From: Psoroptes ovis
Taxonomy: Eukaryota; Arthropoda; Arachnida; Sarcoptiformes; Psoroptidae
Reading direction: 5' to 3'
Assembly: GCA_002943765.1 (NCBI GenBank)
Contig: PQWQ01000022.1
Span: forward strand, 248,001-312,000
Length of the DNA: 64,000 bases
In this document: positions 10,737 to 25,700 of the stretch, piece after piece
Layout of the letters: every line of letters begins with the position of its first letter
Numbering within the stretch: position 1 is the stretch's first letter
The notes under the pieces: generated by a model
Databases searched by the model: none
What the model was told of the DNA's origin: nothing
What the model saw: the letters and a program-made list of their open reading frames with translations, nothing else
Made by a program: the position numbers and the translations under genes

Positions 10737-13700
10737 CTGATTGATTTAAAGACAAGCGTTCGAAAATGAAGCCATTTAAAATTTTGAATGGATGCATGCA
10801 AATCGAGAGAAATAAGACAAAATTATTAATTAGCTAAATTGAATTTGATAATTAGCGCGGCAAAGATTAATCATTACCTGCTGCATATTTTGTTGATTAA
10901 AATCATTATTAGAGGCTATAGAATTTGGCTGTATGCTTACACCTGGAAATCTTGCCGATTGTGTACGGCGAAATGTTAAATCTTGCAGTGTTTTCATTGA
11001 ATTATCATATGATACTATTGGCAAAGGTTGATGAGGTGATAATGCTCTATTAGCACCAGAGATAGCAGTAGCAGTCATCATAGCATTCAAAGGCAAAATG
11101 GGATTATGATGATGATAATATGAAGATGCTATACCATTCATTTGCGGATGATGATTAGAAGCAAGGCAATTGTTAGGCTTCGAAAAATAAATGATACACG
11201 ATTCATTATTAATGAATTTGAAATTTGATGTGATAATTGAAAATGTGTAATAAATCAGCCTTAAAATTAGCTTACCTTACGATGAAATGTCATATTTTCA
11301 TACATATCACCACCACCAGCGATATTTGGTGGTGATGCAGCCATCGATGATGTTGTTGATGATTCAAAATGTTCCGTTTCGGTACCGTTTGTATTCGATT
11401 TCAGTTTACTACTACTTGTATGACTTTTTTGGCTTATAAGGTCTGCAAAAAATTATTTTTTAAGGGGTGGGAGTAAATAAAATTCAATTTAATTCAATTC
11501 GAACAAAATAAGAATTTGATTTGAAATCAAATTCGAATAAATAAAAGAAAGGATTAAAGGGTAGAATCGAAGAGAAAACGTTTTCCATAAGAAAATTGAA
11601 TTTCAAAGCTAAGAAACATTGAAAATTAGCATAAGGAAAGCAGCAGCAGCAGCGACAGCAATTCAAAAGCAATTTCTACTTTTCTCTAAAAATTAAGGGC
11701 GCCTTAAGGGTATGTGGCAGCTTCTGAATCACTGATTTTACTGAATGATAAAAGTGAAAATTAGAATGAAAGAATACATTTAAATGAAATGAAAACGAAC
11801 AAAAAATGCTAAACAGGCTTAAAATCTTGGAATATTATTTGAGAATATGTGATTTGCATTGATTAGCTCTTTTATTGCAGAAACCATTCACAAAAACAAC
11901 TAAAGACAAAATACACAATGACAGATGAGATCAGAGCGAGAAAAAAACAGATGAACATTTTATGAAATATTGTTGAAATTTTAGCTAAAAATTTGACATT
12001 TGTTTCGATGAAAAATCTAATAATCTAATATTTTGACATCTTTTGGCCATCATCATATCCATGTCACATGCTATTCTTATGTCATTTTTCTTTTTCGGTT
12101 CATTCGTTTATAACGATCAATGGTTAATCATCATTGTTATCATCACTAAACAATCAAATGGCTCAATGATTATTGCCGTTATCTTATGATGATAATAATC
12201 ATCATCATCATCTACATTTATGCTGAATTGGCATAAATGTCTTCAGAGGAGAAAATAAGAAAATTTTGATTTTTTCTTGAAAGATTTACTTATAATCATT
12301 TAAGAATATATGTCGGAGAGATGAACTTAAGAATAAAAAATGTTTAATAATAATTTTGGTTTTCTCATATTATTATTGTTCGGGCGAAGAAGAAGAAAAT
12401 ATTCTTTATTTGAAATACTTAAAGAATATGGTTAAAATACACTTAAAGAATTAATAATCGTAGTAAGAAGAAGGAAATAAACAGGAAAATTATTTTTGGA
12501 TCAGAACAAAACAGAAAAACGATTAAATTCAAATGATTTAAATCAATGAATTTATATGAATAATTGAACATGAATATTCAAGATCCAAGGATAAGAATAA
12601 TATGATAATCAAAGAAACATTGGTTTGGTTAAGATGTTCTGAACATAAGAAACATGAATATTTGATGCATCAATGCATCTCTACAGAGATAGATAGATAA
12701 AGATATTAATGAATATTATGGCCATTAATTTGAAAGATGATAATAATTTAAATTTATATTAATTTTGATGGACTTTTTTTCACAGAATAAAAGATTTGAA
12801 ACAACAACATTTAAGTTGCAAGAATTTCAAAGAATACAGTGTTTCAAGTTTTAATTCGGAGTTTTAAAATTGATTTTCGTAGTTTTCAAGTTGATTTTCA
12901 TAGTTTTGAATGCAATTTTGCACTATAATATGACGAAAATCAACTTAAAAACTACGAAAATCAATTTTAGAACTCCGAATTAAAACTTTCCGAAACCCTG
13001 TAAAAGAGAATAATTTAAAAAAACGGAAATTTTCATAGAATTCTTGGAAAATTTCCCAAGAATAATATAAGATGAAAGATCATAAGAATAATTTGAGTTT
13101 GAAAACATTAATTTCTTATTTGATTGTTACCATTTTGATTCGATGATACACGACTTGTCGAAGAACTTGGCGTCGGTGAACGATTACTATCATCACCACC
13201 ATCCGGACTATTATTTGTAACAATTTATATTTGTAAATATATGAATTTTTCATTATTATTTGATGACATTTTAATGGCGATAAATTTCAGAGATATCAAT
13301 AAACAAATTTGACATATCGAAAAATTTTCAAAAATTTCAAAAATTCCGAAGCCATAAAGCAGCGAAAAGGCATTTAAAAATTTGTAAATTTGAAATTTAT
13401 ATGCGGCAAAAATATATTTAAAAGAAAGCAAAAAATATCAAATGAATGTATGAATTTCAATGTATGAATTCGTAGATCGAAATTCTTATTATTCTTTTAG
13501 ACTAAAACTAAACACAATACAAAGCGCAAAGCATCAAACAATGTAATATGATTGTCACATATACAAACATCACTGAGAACAAACAGCTAAAAATATACCA
13601 TTTCAAATGCATATATTTTCTTTAAATTTCTGATATTTCTTTCTAAGAAAATTTTCTTAAGAAATTTTGAAAAATGACATTTTGTATTAATGTATTTTTT

Positions 13701-16700
13701 TCATTTTCATTTTCATGTTTGTTTGCTTGTTCATCTTATTTTCGTCGCTCAAACAAAATAATTCGATCAATGAAATATCAATGAATTTTGTTTGATTCGA
13801 AAAATGTGTAATTTTCGGAAAATACAAAATTCTTCGATACTGACTGAATAATACAATTTTTTGAATTTAAAATTTTCGTTTTGTCAAACAAAATTGTATT
13901 AGGTTGTCCAAAAAGTTCATTCCGCTTAATCAATAGAGTTGCTCATGAAAATCGGCCAGAACTTTATGGACAGCCTAATAAATATCACGCACATCGGAAT
14001 ATGATTTATCATTTTTCATTTTCATTTTTTTTATTATTTTGATTTGTCGTGTAAATTGAATTTTCATTTTTCTCATGTTCATCTCTCATACAAATAATGA
14101 AAAAAAAGCAAAAAAACAAAAATCAATTTATTATTTGATTTTTCACCAGAAAAAATATATTTCACTAATGTATTCAATGTATCAAATGTGTGTGTGTGTA
14201 TTGCAGTGAAACGAAATTGCCATGTTACAATGTAACCAAATGGAAATTGACCATAATTCGATTCGTAAAATGTCTTAACATGAACCAAAATGATAGTAAA
14301 AGACCAGAACAATGATCATGAATTGATTTGAAAATTATTTTAAATGAGAAATTTTAAGAAAGCGTATCATCACTGTAAAAAAATTATAATACAGGGTTTC
14401 TTCGCTTTCAAAAAATTAATTCAATCTGAATCCGACAGATGGCGTTCAAATATCTATAATACCCACCTTTTTAATCCTGAAATTGACTACCCTTTCATGC
14501 CAATCTACACACACACACAGACGCCTTGGATGCCATCAAAAAAATCATAGAGTTCAATCAAGAATGTCATGCCGATAGGTTGAACTTAGTCATGTTTCTA
14601 AATTACCTGACTACATGACATAAGACTCGATGCACAAAAATACATTCAAATCATCAAGTGACATACCTATAATCATCAGATTGAATGGCTTTAAATATTA
14701 GCATAATCATGTAGTTTTTTTTATGGGATTTATTTGCCAATGACAAATATGTAAGCTTATAGACTGAATAACTGCTCGATCATTATTTTCAAATAAAGTC
14801 TATTAATCTATTGATTGATTGCTATCGATAGATCGAATATTCGATTGGGTCGATAATGCTTGTAGTATTATATAAACTAAAATCGATTGTTATGATTTAT
14901 CAATTTGAAATTCATGTGAATTTTATGGATCAAATATCCAAAAAAATAGAATCACATAAAATTATAATTATTTGGCTGGTTCATTTCATTTTCGAGACAG
15001 ATTCAATCGAAAAATTACAAATAATTATTTTGGTCCATTAAATCTGGTTATGAAATATTAGATTGTCCGAAAAGTTTGTGCCGGTAATATCGTATAAAAT
15101 CATCAAAAAAACCGGAAAAAACTTTTCGGACAACCTAATAAATCATTGATAAATGAATGTCTAAAACCTCAGAATTAAATCCAACAAAAAAAAAATGTGT
15201 TGGAAACATTCATTTCAGTATTATTTGGATTATTATTAATTGATTATATATTCTCTGACATTAATATAATTAACCCTAATCAAAAAAATAAAATAAGGTC
15301 AAAATCGAATAATAAATTGATCAAAAAAAAGTAAATTAATCAATTCGGAAATCTTTGATCTCGAACCAACAAATAATAACAACAATAATAAAAAGTCAAA
15401 ATCATTTCGAATTACAATCGAATACAATCGATATATTTGTATTTATTCTTATTTTTGGATATTTGGGATAAAATTAATTATTGGTCAAAATAGCAAAAAC
15501 ATTCACAAACACACTAACTAGGCTCTTTGTTATGATAATCAATGAGAATTCATTCGAATCGAATTGAATTGCAAGTATTCAATTCAATTGCAAAATATAG
15601 CATTGAATCAAATATGTTTTTGTTTATGTTTATTCGCATTTTGGTACAAATACAAATACAAAATACAAATGAAATTAATGATCAAGAATTGAACAACAAC
15701 AACAAATGCATGTATAAGGCTGTCCGGAAAGTTCTAGCCAATTTCCATGAGCAACTCTATCGTGATTAAGCCGAATGAACTTTTCGGACGACCTAATATA
15801 TAAAAAGAGCAATTTTTATTACATTTTTTCTTTTCATTTGGATTCATCAATATAAATGAATCTTATTAGTACCATTGAAAAAAAAAACCAAAGAATCTAA
15901 AATAATGACCATAATTTTTTTTTCTGGCGAATGGTAATAAATGAAACACATTCATTCATTCACAATTGTAATTGTTTGATTGCAGCATCACACATACATA
16001 CACACACACATACAAACTGAACAACAACAACACGAAATAATCAACAAAATCAATTAAATTCTGTTTGGAAAAATTGGCAAAAAAAATCAAAATTCAATCG
16101 AATCGAACGAAATCAATGTAATCACATTGACAATGGAAATACAATCACTGAAAAAGCAAAACTAAATTGTTCATCACATCATCTCTATGGATGCTGTTGA
16201 ACAGTATATGCGTGCATGTGTAGATATCTATTGATATTTCGTAATATTTATTTATTGGACAGTCAACCAATAAATAGTAAAAAAACATGTGAATAGCAAT
16301 TATAAATACACACAATTTAATAGTCGATCACCACGAATAATAGAAATGATAATAATAAATAAACAAACAAACCGAAAAAACATTTGAGAAAGATGTCATC
16401 AATTCATAAAATAATATTTATTATTGTCATTTTTTCAAATGAAATTTTCATTTCATTTCATTCACCATTCATTGAAATTGAATGAATTCGAAAGAATTGA
16501 GAAGAATTGAATTCAATTTTATTTCCATTTTTTTTTCATAGAAATAATAAACATTGAAATTATTCGTTAAGAATATTAACATAGACATGATAAAATGTAT
16601 TGGGTTGTCCGAAAAGTTCTGACCGATTTTCATTCAGCAACTCTATTGATAAGGCCGAATGAACTTTTCGAACAACCAAAATATAATCTTGAAGAAAATT

Positions 16701-19700
16701 GAAAGAAAATCAAGATCATTTTGTGTGAATCGTATTTATATTCGTCCGCATTTGTTATTGTTTTTTTTATTATTATTTCTTTGCTTAATTCAAGAAATGA
16801 ATTTCAAATTAAATAATAACAATAATAGAAAATAATAAAAGATGATTCCATTTAGATGATTGAAAAAAATAGATATTTTACTTCAAATTCATCTAAGAAA
16901 TTATGATGATACACTTTGTACTGATATCATTGTCTTTAAGGCAATTCGATTCAATTCAAAATTTAGAGAAATTTCGAAATTAAAAACAATTAAATCTGTG
17001 ATTATATTTCCTGAAATCGTTTCCTTCCGTTTCAAAGAATACAATCATGATCATATATTGATTGATTATTTGAATCTCAATGATCACTGATAGGAAATTG
17101 ATCAATTGAGTTCTCATATATATATTGTATAGGTTGTCCGAAAAGTTCATCCGGCTTAATCAATCGAGATTTGTTCATGAAAATCGGCCAAAACTTTACG
17201 GACAACCTAAATATAAATGAATGAATCAAACTTTCAATTTGTTCATTTTCTCATACGAAGCAGCAAAAGCAACAACACCATTTTCTATGCATCTTGGACG
17301 AATCAAAAGATTCTGATTGAAAGATTCAAAGGTGTTTTTGTATATGTGATAACTCACACATGTATGATGCTATGCACTTGTATTGGAGGCTATGGATATC
17401 TATCTATCTATCTGTCATTAATGAATATGAATATGAATGAAAATTGAATGGAAAACTTACTTTTCTCTTCGTTTTTTATCTATGTTTATGTGGATAATTT
17501 TCATTCATAGATTTTTTCATTTTATTTGGATGGGGCGCATTTCGAATGAATCAATTTATTCAAAGAATAACGGGAAAATTCACGAAAATATAAATGAAAT
17601 AATATAAAAACGAATAAACAAAGAAAAATGAAATTAATATCATCATAATAAATTGAAAAATCAATTGAAATTACTAACAAATGCAAAGAAATAATTGTGT
17701 TAAATAAAATTAAAAATTTTGAAATAATATTTGAAATCAGCGAATAATAAGAAATAAGAATACAAAGAAGGCTCAAAACGATAAATGAATCTATTCATCG
17801 GTGGTGTTTGCACTGTTTCAAAATTTTGGGCACACAAACAATTTGAATGGAGCAATTTGTGACAAGTATTTAAAAGATTTTCAATCATTCTCATTCATTG
17901 TCCAGTTAGTCAAGTCAAATGATAAGTACATTTTAATGGTTTTCATTTCTTTTAAATCGGAATAAGTTTCAAAGGTTGTACAAAGGCTATAACTCGTGAT
18001 AATTATCATTTGTGATTGTGTGATGACAATTCAATGATGACAGATGCAAATTCAAGGAGCAAAAAGGATTTCTGCGAAGAAAAGACTGAAAATTCATTTT
18101 CTTATCTTTATTATTTGAATTTATTTTGAATTCAAAAATTTGTGAAAATAATTTGCGCTTTATATTTATACATATCTCAACTGTACGAATACAATTCAAT
18201 TTGAAATTTGAATTTTGACATTTCAAAAACTGAATAACAAATAAAAACTCGTGCAAATATTTTTTCCAAGTCTATTCAAAATGACTAAGTATGTCATATG
18301 ACTTATTATCATTTTGATAATTCAAAAAATTTGACAAATTTGAAAATTTTGAAAAAAATCAAATGAAACTGTCTAAGAAATTTTAAAAGAGTAAATTAAA
18401 TTAAAATTCAAATATTTCAATTCAAATAAACAATTTAAATTCGAGAAAATTCACATGAATTTCACAGAAAAAATTTCGATTTATTGACCAAGATTGGTCC
18501 ATTTTGATTTGAATTTTAAAATCAAAACACATTGAATATTTATTTCTTGGAATTCGCTTCGGAATTCTTTGAAATTTCTCTCGGAAAATTTCCGAGAGAA
18601 ATCAACAAAAACAATCTGGCTTCGATCCGGAATTTTTTTTAATACTTGCATATCATAATAATATTTGATTTGATATTCAAAACTATTTGCCTTCGAGGCA
18701 AACCACAACAAACTTTGATCATGGATTTCTGAATCAAATAATCATAATTTAGTCCAAAGAAGAACTAGAATTCTATGTATTCATTTTGAATACACAATTA
18801 GAATTCATCATTTATCATTTATTCAGTGAAAATATGGATGGATGCAGCAGTAATGATTCATATTTTTTAAAGGCTTACACCGCATACAAACATCAAACGC
18901 TCCACAAGCCGATTGAAAAGTTCTTTGCGGAATCTTTTTCGGCAAAAATCTTTTTGGAAATATTTTGAAAAATGAAATTTCTTCTTCATTCGAAGCAAAA
19001 GTCAATATTTGTACATATTATGAATAATAATAATCAACAAACAAACAAAACACAACGAAAGTAAACAAACAAGTAAAAGTTTTACTTGTTTCAATGTTCA
19101 TTCATACATAAACAAAATTTACAAATAAATAAACAAAATTAATGATGTTTTCAGGGCTATTGTATGCAATAGGCTGTCCGAAAAGTTTTTGCCGATTTTC
19201 TCATATTTCTCTACGATATAATCGGCAAAAACTTTTCGGACAACCTAATATGTATGTATGTACAGCACAAACACAACAACCACAAATCATATTTGAGAAA
19301 GAATGGGTCCCCCTTCTTCTTAGGGGTTAATCCAATGATTTGAATACATGTGGAAGCATATTTTATTTGTACATAACTAATTGGCAATGGATGCGGAAAA
19401 ATATTTCAACATTTTTACATCTTTTACATCTCAAAAACTCAAAACTAATCAATCAATCAATTTGAAGAAGACACACACAGGTTCTTTTCTCCTTCATTCA
19501 TTTCGGGTAAGGTTCAAATATGTTTATGTATTCATTGATGAATATGAATAGTGTGTACGCCTTAAGGCAATTTTCACTTTAGAACTTTACTTGTTCATTG
19601 TTAGATTGTATATTTTGTTCAACACAGAAACAAACAAACAAACAAAAACAAATGATTCATAAATTTGCATATTTTCAAAAATGAAAAAAAAACAATTGAA

Positions 19701-22700
19701 TTTCAATTGCAAGTCTATGACCTTTAGCAAGCACACACACACATATTGTCATGTACGTATTTTGATGATTAAACAATCAACTTTTTTCTTCATTGAAACA
19801 AAGAAACCTTTAAATTAAATCATTGAATATGTGGATTATTATTTCTTTGTAAAATAATTAGGACAAAACACTACTACTACTGGAAAACAAAAGAATTATG
19901 AATATATGACTATATTGAATATCACATCATAATGAAATAATTCATAGCGAAAATTGGATCAACAAAAAAAATGGTTCCGTTATGATAATAATTACTTCAA
20001 ATATTAGGTTGTCCGGAAAGTTATGGCCGATTTTCATGGCCAACAGTATTGATTAAGCCGAATGAACTTTTAGGACAGCTTTAATAATTATTTAGAAAAA
20101 ATACATGCAAAATGTATAGTCTCATATACACAACAAATGAACACCACATAATAAATAAATAATTGTCCAAAGCTTTTTTCTATCGAAAATTTCAGAAAAA
20201 AAAAATAATAATGCAATGGCCCAAACAGCAGCAGCAATGAACAATTATTATTTGGTACCATGATATCAACATCACACAAACTTATTCTACAACAAAACAA
20301 AACAAAAATTTTTTGAAATTGATTGAATCACTCGAAATACACACGCATTCAACACATTTAGCCCAAATGAAAGCCCACTCACTACACACTGACTACACAC
20401 ACACAAATGCAATTTCAAACACTTTGGACAACAAAGATATTCACAATCTGCAATATGTAAATTAGATAAAGTCAATGACAAGTTTCAAAGAAAATTTTTG
20501 ACAAAAATTTTCAATTCATAATAACATGAAAATGGAGAATTACACAATAATAATTTGAAATGATATTAGATTGTCCGAAAAGTTTTTGCCAGTTATATCG
20601 TAGAAAATAATTGGAAAATTGGCAAGAATTTTTAGGACAACCTAATATTAGGTTGTCCCATAAGTTCTTGCCGTTATTTCAATTCTATTTCATTCAAAAA
20701 AAGGCAAGAACTTATGGGACAACCTAATATTTTCATGATGATTATTATCATCATTGTTATTAAAAACTGGGCATTTAATGTTATTATTATTATTATCATT
20801 ATTTTGGAAGGATTATAATCATAATCAAAAATGATAGCAATAATAATAAAATAATGATGTTTAGTTGTTTGTTGGATGCATCTTGTGCCACATATTCATA
20901 CATCCAATAGATGATGTATGTTTTGGAAGGAGATTTTTTCTATTTTTCAAAATTGGCCATAATTTTAGTATTTTTTGTTTTTCAATGAAAATTAAATGTA
21001 AATTGTAATGTATTTGGTTGTCCGAAAAGTTCTTGCCGCTTAATCACAATAGAGTTGTTCATGAAAATCGGCCATAACTTTCCGTAAAACCTAATATATT
21101 TATATCTACAACATCAATTTACTATGAGCAAGTATAAGGCTATGGTTGTTGTTGGTTGGTTCATCACTATCATAAGTCATTGAATAATTATAGCCATTTT
21201 TGTTTTAGTTTAATGGAAAAAAATAAAGACTTAAATGGAATGCATATATTTTTAGTTTGACAATACTATGGACACACACATATATCCACATTTGATGAGC
21301 AGTGTTTTGTGGTATTTAAGCATTTTTTATAAAATAAAAAGTATTTTGACAGTTAAATTTAACGGAAAATTAGTCATTTTTCACTTTTAAATAATAATAG
21401 GGATAATAACAGGGTCAAAGCTCATGGACATAGATGCATAGATATGGGTTTGCAAATGAAATAATCATTTAGAACATTCAGAAGAGTTGAATTAGATTAA
21501 AGATTTTTTTGATTTCAAAGAAAAGCTTAGAGTAAAGATATGATTGAATTATCAAAGTAAAACTTACCATTTTTATGCTGTTTACGACGTCTCCGTTTCA
21601 TTATGACGATTAAACATATTAAAATGAATAGAAATATGACGATAATTGCAATTATAATTGTCGATATCATCATTAATGATTCATCATTCAGCACTGATTC
21701 GGCCACTGTGTGAGAATATAGAGTGAAAAACATACACGGGTTATTATTATGGCAAAAAAGAAAAAAATTAGTCAATCAAAAATACCAAATAATCAATCAA
21801 TCAAATAATAATAACCAAAGATCAATAAATAATTAATCATTTATTAGTATTGGATCGATTGATAAAATCGAAAATCAAATTCAAATTAATATGTCTATGA
21901 ATTTATATATATTAGGTTGTCCCATAAGTTTTTGCCTTTTTAAAGATCATTTTAATTCGAAAAACGGCAATAACTTATGGGACAACCTAATATAAATTGG
22001 CAAGAGATTGAACCCGAAAATAGATCGATTTTTTTGGGGGGTTCAATTTCAGTCGTCCAAAAACTTTGACAATTTGAACTATTGAATTATTAAGAGCAAT
22101 TTCAAAATGGCGAAATAATAAGGAAATTCTTGTGTGTGTATGTGATTCTTTTATTTTCTTAAAGAAATCAATCAATAATTTTTGTAATCGATCTTTATTG
22201 AAGAAAATAATAATAATAATACATACAGACACGCACATATAAATAATGACAACATTATACGATATATATGCACACACATATGAGATAATAATAATAATTT
22301 TGACATTTTTATCAAAAATTCCGCAAAAATTTCCAAGGAAAACAAAATTCTTGGACCCGAGTGAAAATATCAAAAAAAAAAAAAAAAAAAATACCAAGGA
22401 ATATTGTATTGTATTGTTGTCTATTAAAATTATATTAAAAACAATCAAATGCACATCCTCTCACTCACACATATCATTATCATTTAACCAAGTGTTTTAA
22501 CTGAATTCGAGTCGGTTGATGAAATTATTTATTTCAAATATTCATTTCTTGGCCCAATTCGTGAGCTCTGGCAAAAATTATTATCATGATAAACATGACA
22601 CACAGACACACACAAACAAAAGATGAAATTCTTTTGATGAAATTTCTGGGAAATTCAAAAATATTAGGTTGACCGAAAAGTTTCTATCGATTATATCGTA

Positions 22701-25700
22701 GGAAATTATTAGAAAATCGGCAAAAACTTATCGGACAACCTAGTAAAAAAAATAATTGAACAAAACAAAGCAGAGAAAAATTCCATTCAAAATAAACAAA
22801 GACCGAATAAAATTATGACCCTATGAATAAAAATTTCAATGAACGGAATATGCGTGCACTTGAATTAATTAATTTATACAATTTAGAAAAATGAATGAGG
22901 TGTAGGGGTGTGTGTGTGTAGCACACTATTTCGCCGGAGATTCTAGCCCCCATTCACACATCTGATAATTGTGCACTTGAGTTTTTTAAAAGTATTAGAC
23001 TGTCCGAAAAGTTCATTCCGCTTGATCAATAGAGTTGTTCATGAAAATTGGGCAGAACATTCCGGACAGCCAAATATTTTTTATGTGAAGATTGAATCGA
23101 AAAGTTTTGAATATTAATTTTTCAAGTGTATTTTACACACTGAACTAATAACTATGAAACAATAATCACTGTGAATACATTACTTTGGAACATGAGACAA
23201 CATTCCATGTCCCAAAATAAATATGTTCAAATGTGGTTTTCACTAGTAAAATGGGTCATCATCATCATCATCATTTTCAGATAATTTAGCAGCAGCACAT
23301 TTTCCATATGGAAAACAATTAAATGATATTCTAAAGAAAATTAATTTTTCAAGTCTTCAAATGACTTTATTTAGTGTTTTTTGTGTTGCTACTAACTCAT
23401 GATTGTGACTGGAATCTCAAATGTTCAATCTGACACTCAAGAAAAAAATATTAATTGTCTTAGTTCAATGTTTTCCATTGAAGACAATTGCTTCGGAGAT
23501 GGCAATTAATTAAAAATTCATTGATGTTTGAGAATTAGCCATATTTGGCTTAGTGAGAAAATTGCAGCTTAGTTTAATTAATAAGAAAAAGCAACACTTA
23601 CCGATTGGAGCATCAACAAACAGCGTACAATTTGGATCAGTTTGTCCAACTGAATTCCGAGCTGAACATGTCCATATACCGTAGAAATCGTCATCGTCAT
23701 CATCATCATTATTATCGATGGTTGAAGGTATAATCAGTTTTGATTTCATATGATCTTCATCGTGCACTAACATTTGATTTAGTGTTGTTTGATTCAGTTC
23801 GGTACCATTCAATGACCATGAAAATTGTATTTCATTAGTCGGATTGGCAAATGTTATTTCACAAATGAGAACAATATTTTCATTATCTTTACCGCTACGA
23901 CTTTCATATATGGTACATGATGGACGATCTTTTTAATCGAAAACATTAAAAACAAATAGTAGAAAATTAAAATTAATGGATTGCCAAAATCAATCAATCC
24001 ATCGATTTAGTAAAAATATTAAAGTTGTCCGGAAAGTTTTTGCCGGTTATATCGTAGAAAAATAATTGAAAAATCGGCAAGAACTTTTCGGACAATCTAT
24101 TATATTACAAATCGATAAATTGATTCCGAAAAATCAAAATAAAATAAAACAGAAAAAACCAATCGATTCGATACATCGATATATTGATCGATCGATCAAA
24201 TTAAATGCATTTCGCAATTAAATACATTCAAACAATGATACTCACATAGAACATTAATTTGTAAATCGATACGCTTTTCACCATGTTTATTCGATGCTAT
24301 ACAGGTATATGTGCCTGCACTATCACGTTGTATTGAACGATTAAGCGTTAGTGTTGGTTGATCCGAAATAATGCCAGTAAATTTATCATAAAATGAATTC
24401 GAAATCCAACGATATGTTGATTCGGGTATCGAATCACTTTCACAACGTATTTCGGGTAAATGTTCATTTTCAATTACATCAATTTTATTCGATGATAATC
24501 GTAAATTTTCGGGTGCATCTACCATTTTCAAAAACAGAAAAAATTCAAAATTAATTGAAATTTCTATGCACATTGACTAAGTAATAATAAAACAATTAAT
24601 CAAAATCAAGGATTTCTTCACCGAAAAACTTTAGCCCATGGAAAACAATGGAAAATTTCTTAAAAATTATTAATCATTTTTCTGATTGTATGGTTGGATG
24701 CTTGGAAATTTTAAAATCTGATAAAACTTTTTGTGTTATCACAAAGCACAAAAATATAGAAAACAATAAAGCAAAAATTTTAAAATTTTTTATCATCATC
24801 ATCAAATTCAGCTGATCATATGAATGAATTTATGAGTTTGATGGACTTTTTAGTTGAAATAGGGCAGCAACAGCAGCAGCGGAAAAAAGGGTCAAAACAC
24901 AAATTTAGTTATTTTAGGTTGTCCGAAAAGTTCTGGCCTATTTTCATTAAGCAACTCTATTGATAAAGCCGAATGAACTTTTCGGACAGCCTAATAATAG
25001 TAATTTTTGAATATAGAAAAACGCACACACATAAAGCATCACCAACAACAAAGGTTTAATCGATCGATCAAATTCAATTAATCTTTTTGTGTGATGAATA
25101 AAGGATCTCTTTTGCCATTTCAGTAGCATCACAATGCTAAGCATCACTGATGTGATGATAATGGAACAAAAAACAACTAAAACAATAAAGTAAAATATTC
25201 AAAATATTAATAATAATTGATGCGTAACAAATTTATGTATGGCCGTAACCTTATGAAAATTTGAATGCATCCTTTCATTCATTCATTTTTTTCATTCAAT
25301 GAATATCTGAAAACTTCATTGTTCGAAGGAATAAAATAAAAGTCAATTCAAAATTTTTGGAATTTTTTCATCATCAAAAATTCTCGGGAAATTTTTCTAT
25401 TGTATTGTTCCATATTCTCAGCGAGGAATTTTAATTATCATATTTATTAATTACATCATTATTGAATATATATTGAGATTCAATTCTCTATGAATTTAAA
25501 GCAGATCATTTTCAGCGCAAAGTTTTTCACACATTTGGGATTAATAATAAGGGTCGCAAAGGGTCTTCTCGGTAAAAAAAATTTCGGAAAAATTCCAAGC
25601 TGAAATTCATATTTCATTCAATGAATCACTGAATGAATAAATAATTCAAAACTTGATTATTATATTAGCGTGTCCAAAAAGTTCTGGCCGATTTTCATTA

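Larger units (their letters stand above)
13208..21567. other. Long intron region between the transmembrane and tail exons
   Basis: AT-rich intronic DNA with ten miniature elements, CA and TCTA microsatellites, a nearly perfect palindrome at 18573-18602 and the candidate microexon at 17461. Nothing else reads as coding. Confidence 0.6.

Noticed and set aside
14391..14420. Possible third family D end (tacagggtttcttcgc)
   Set aside because: Only the CAGGGTTTC start matches; no mirrored right end was found within a few hundred bases.
21987..22454. 155-codon minus-strand open frame
   Set aside because: Hydrophobic low-complexity translation of poly(A) and CA/TAA repeats, no domain, no splice context linking it to the receptor.
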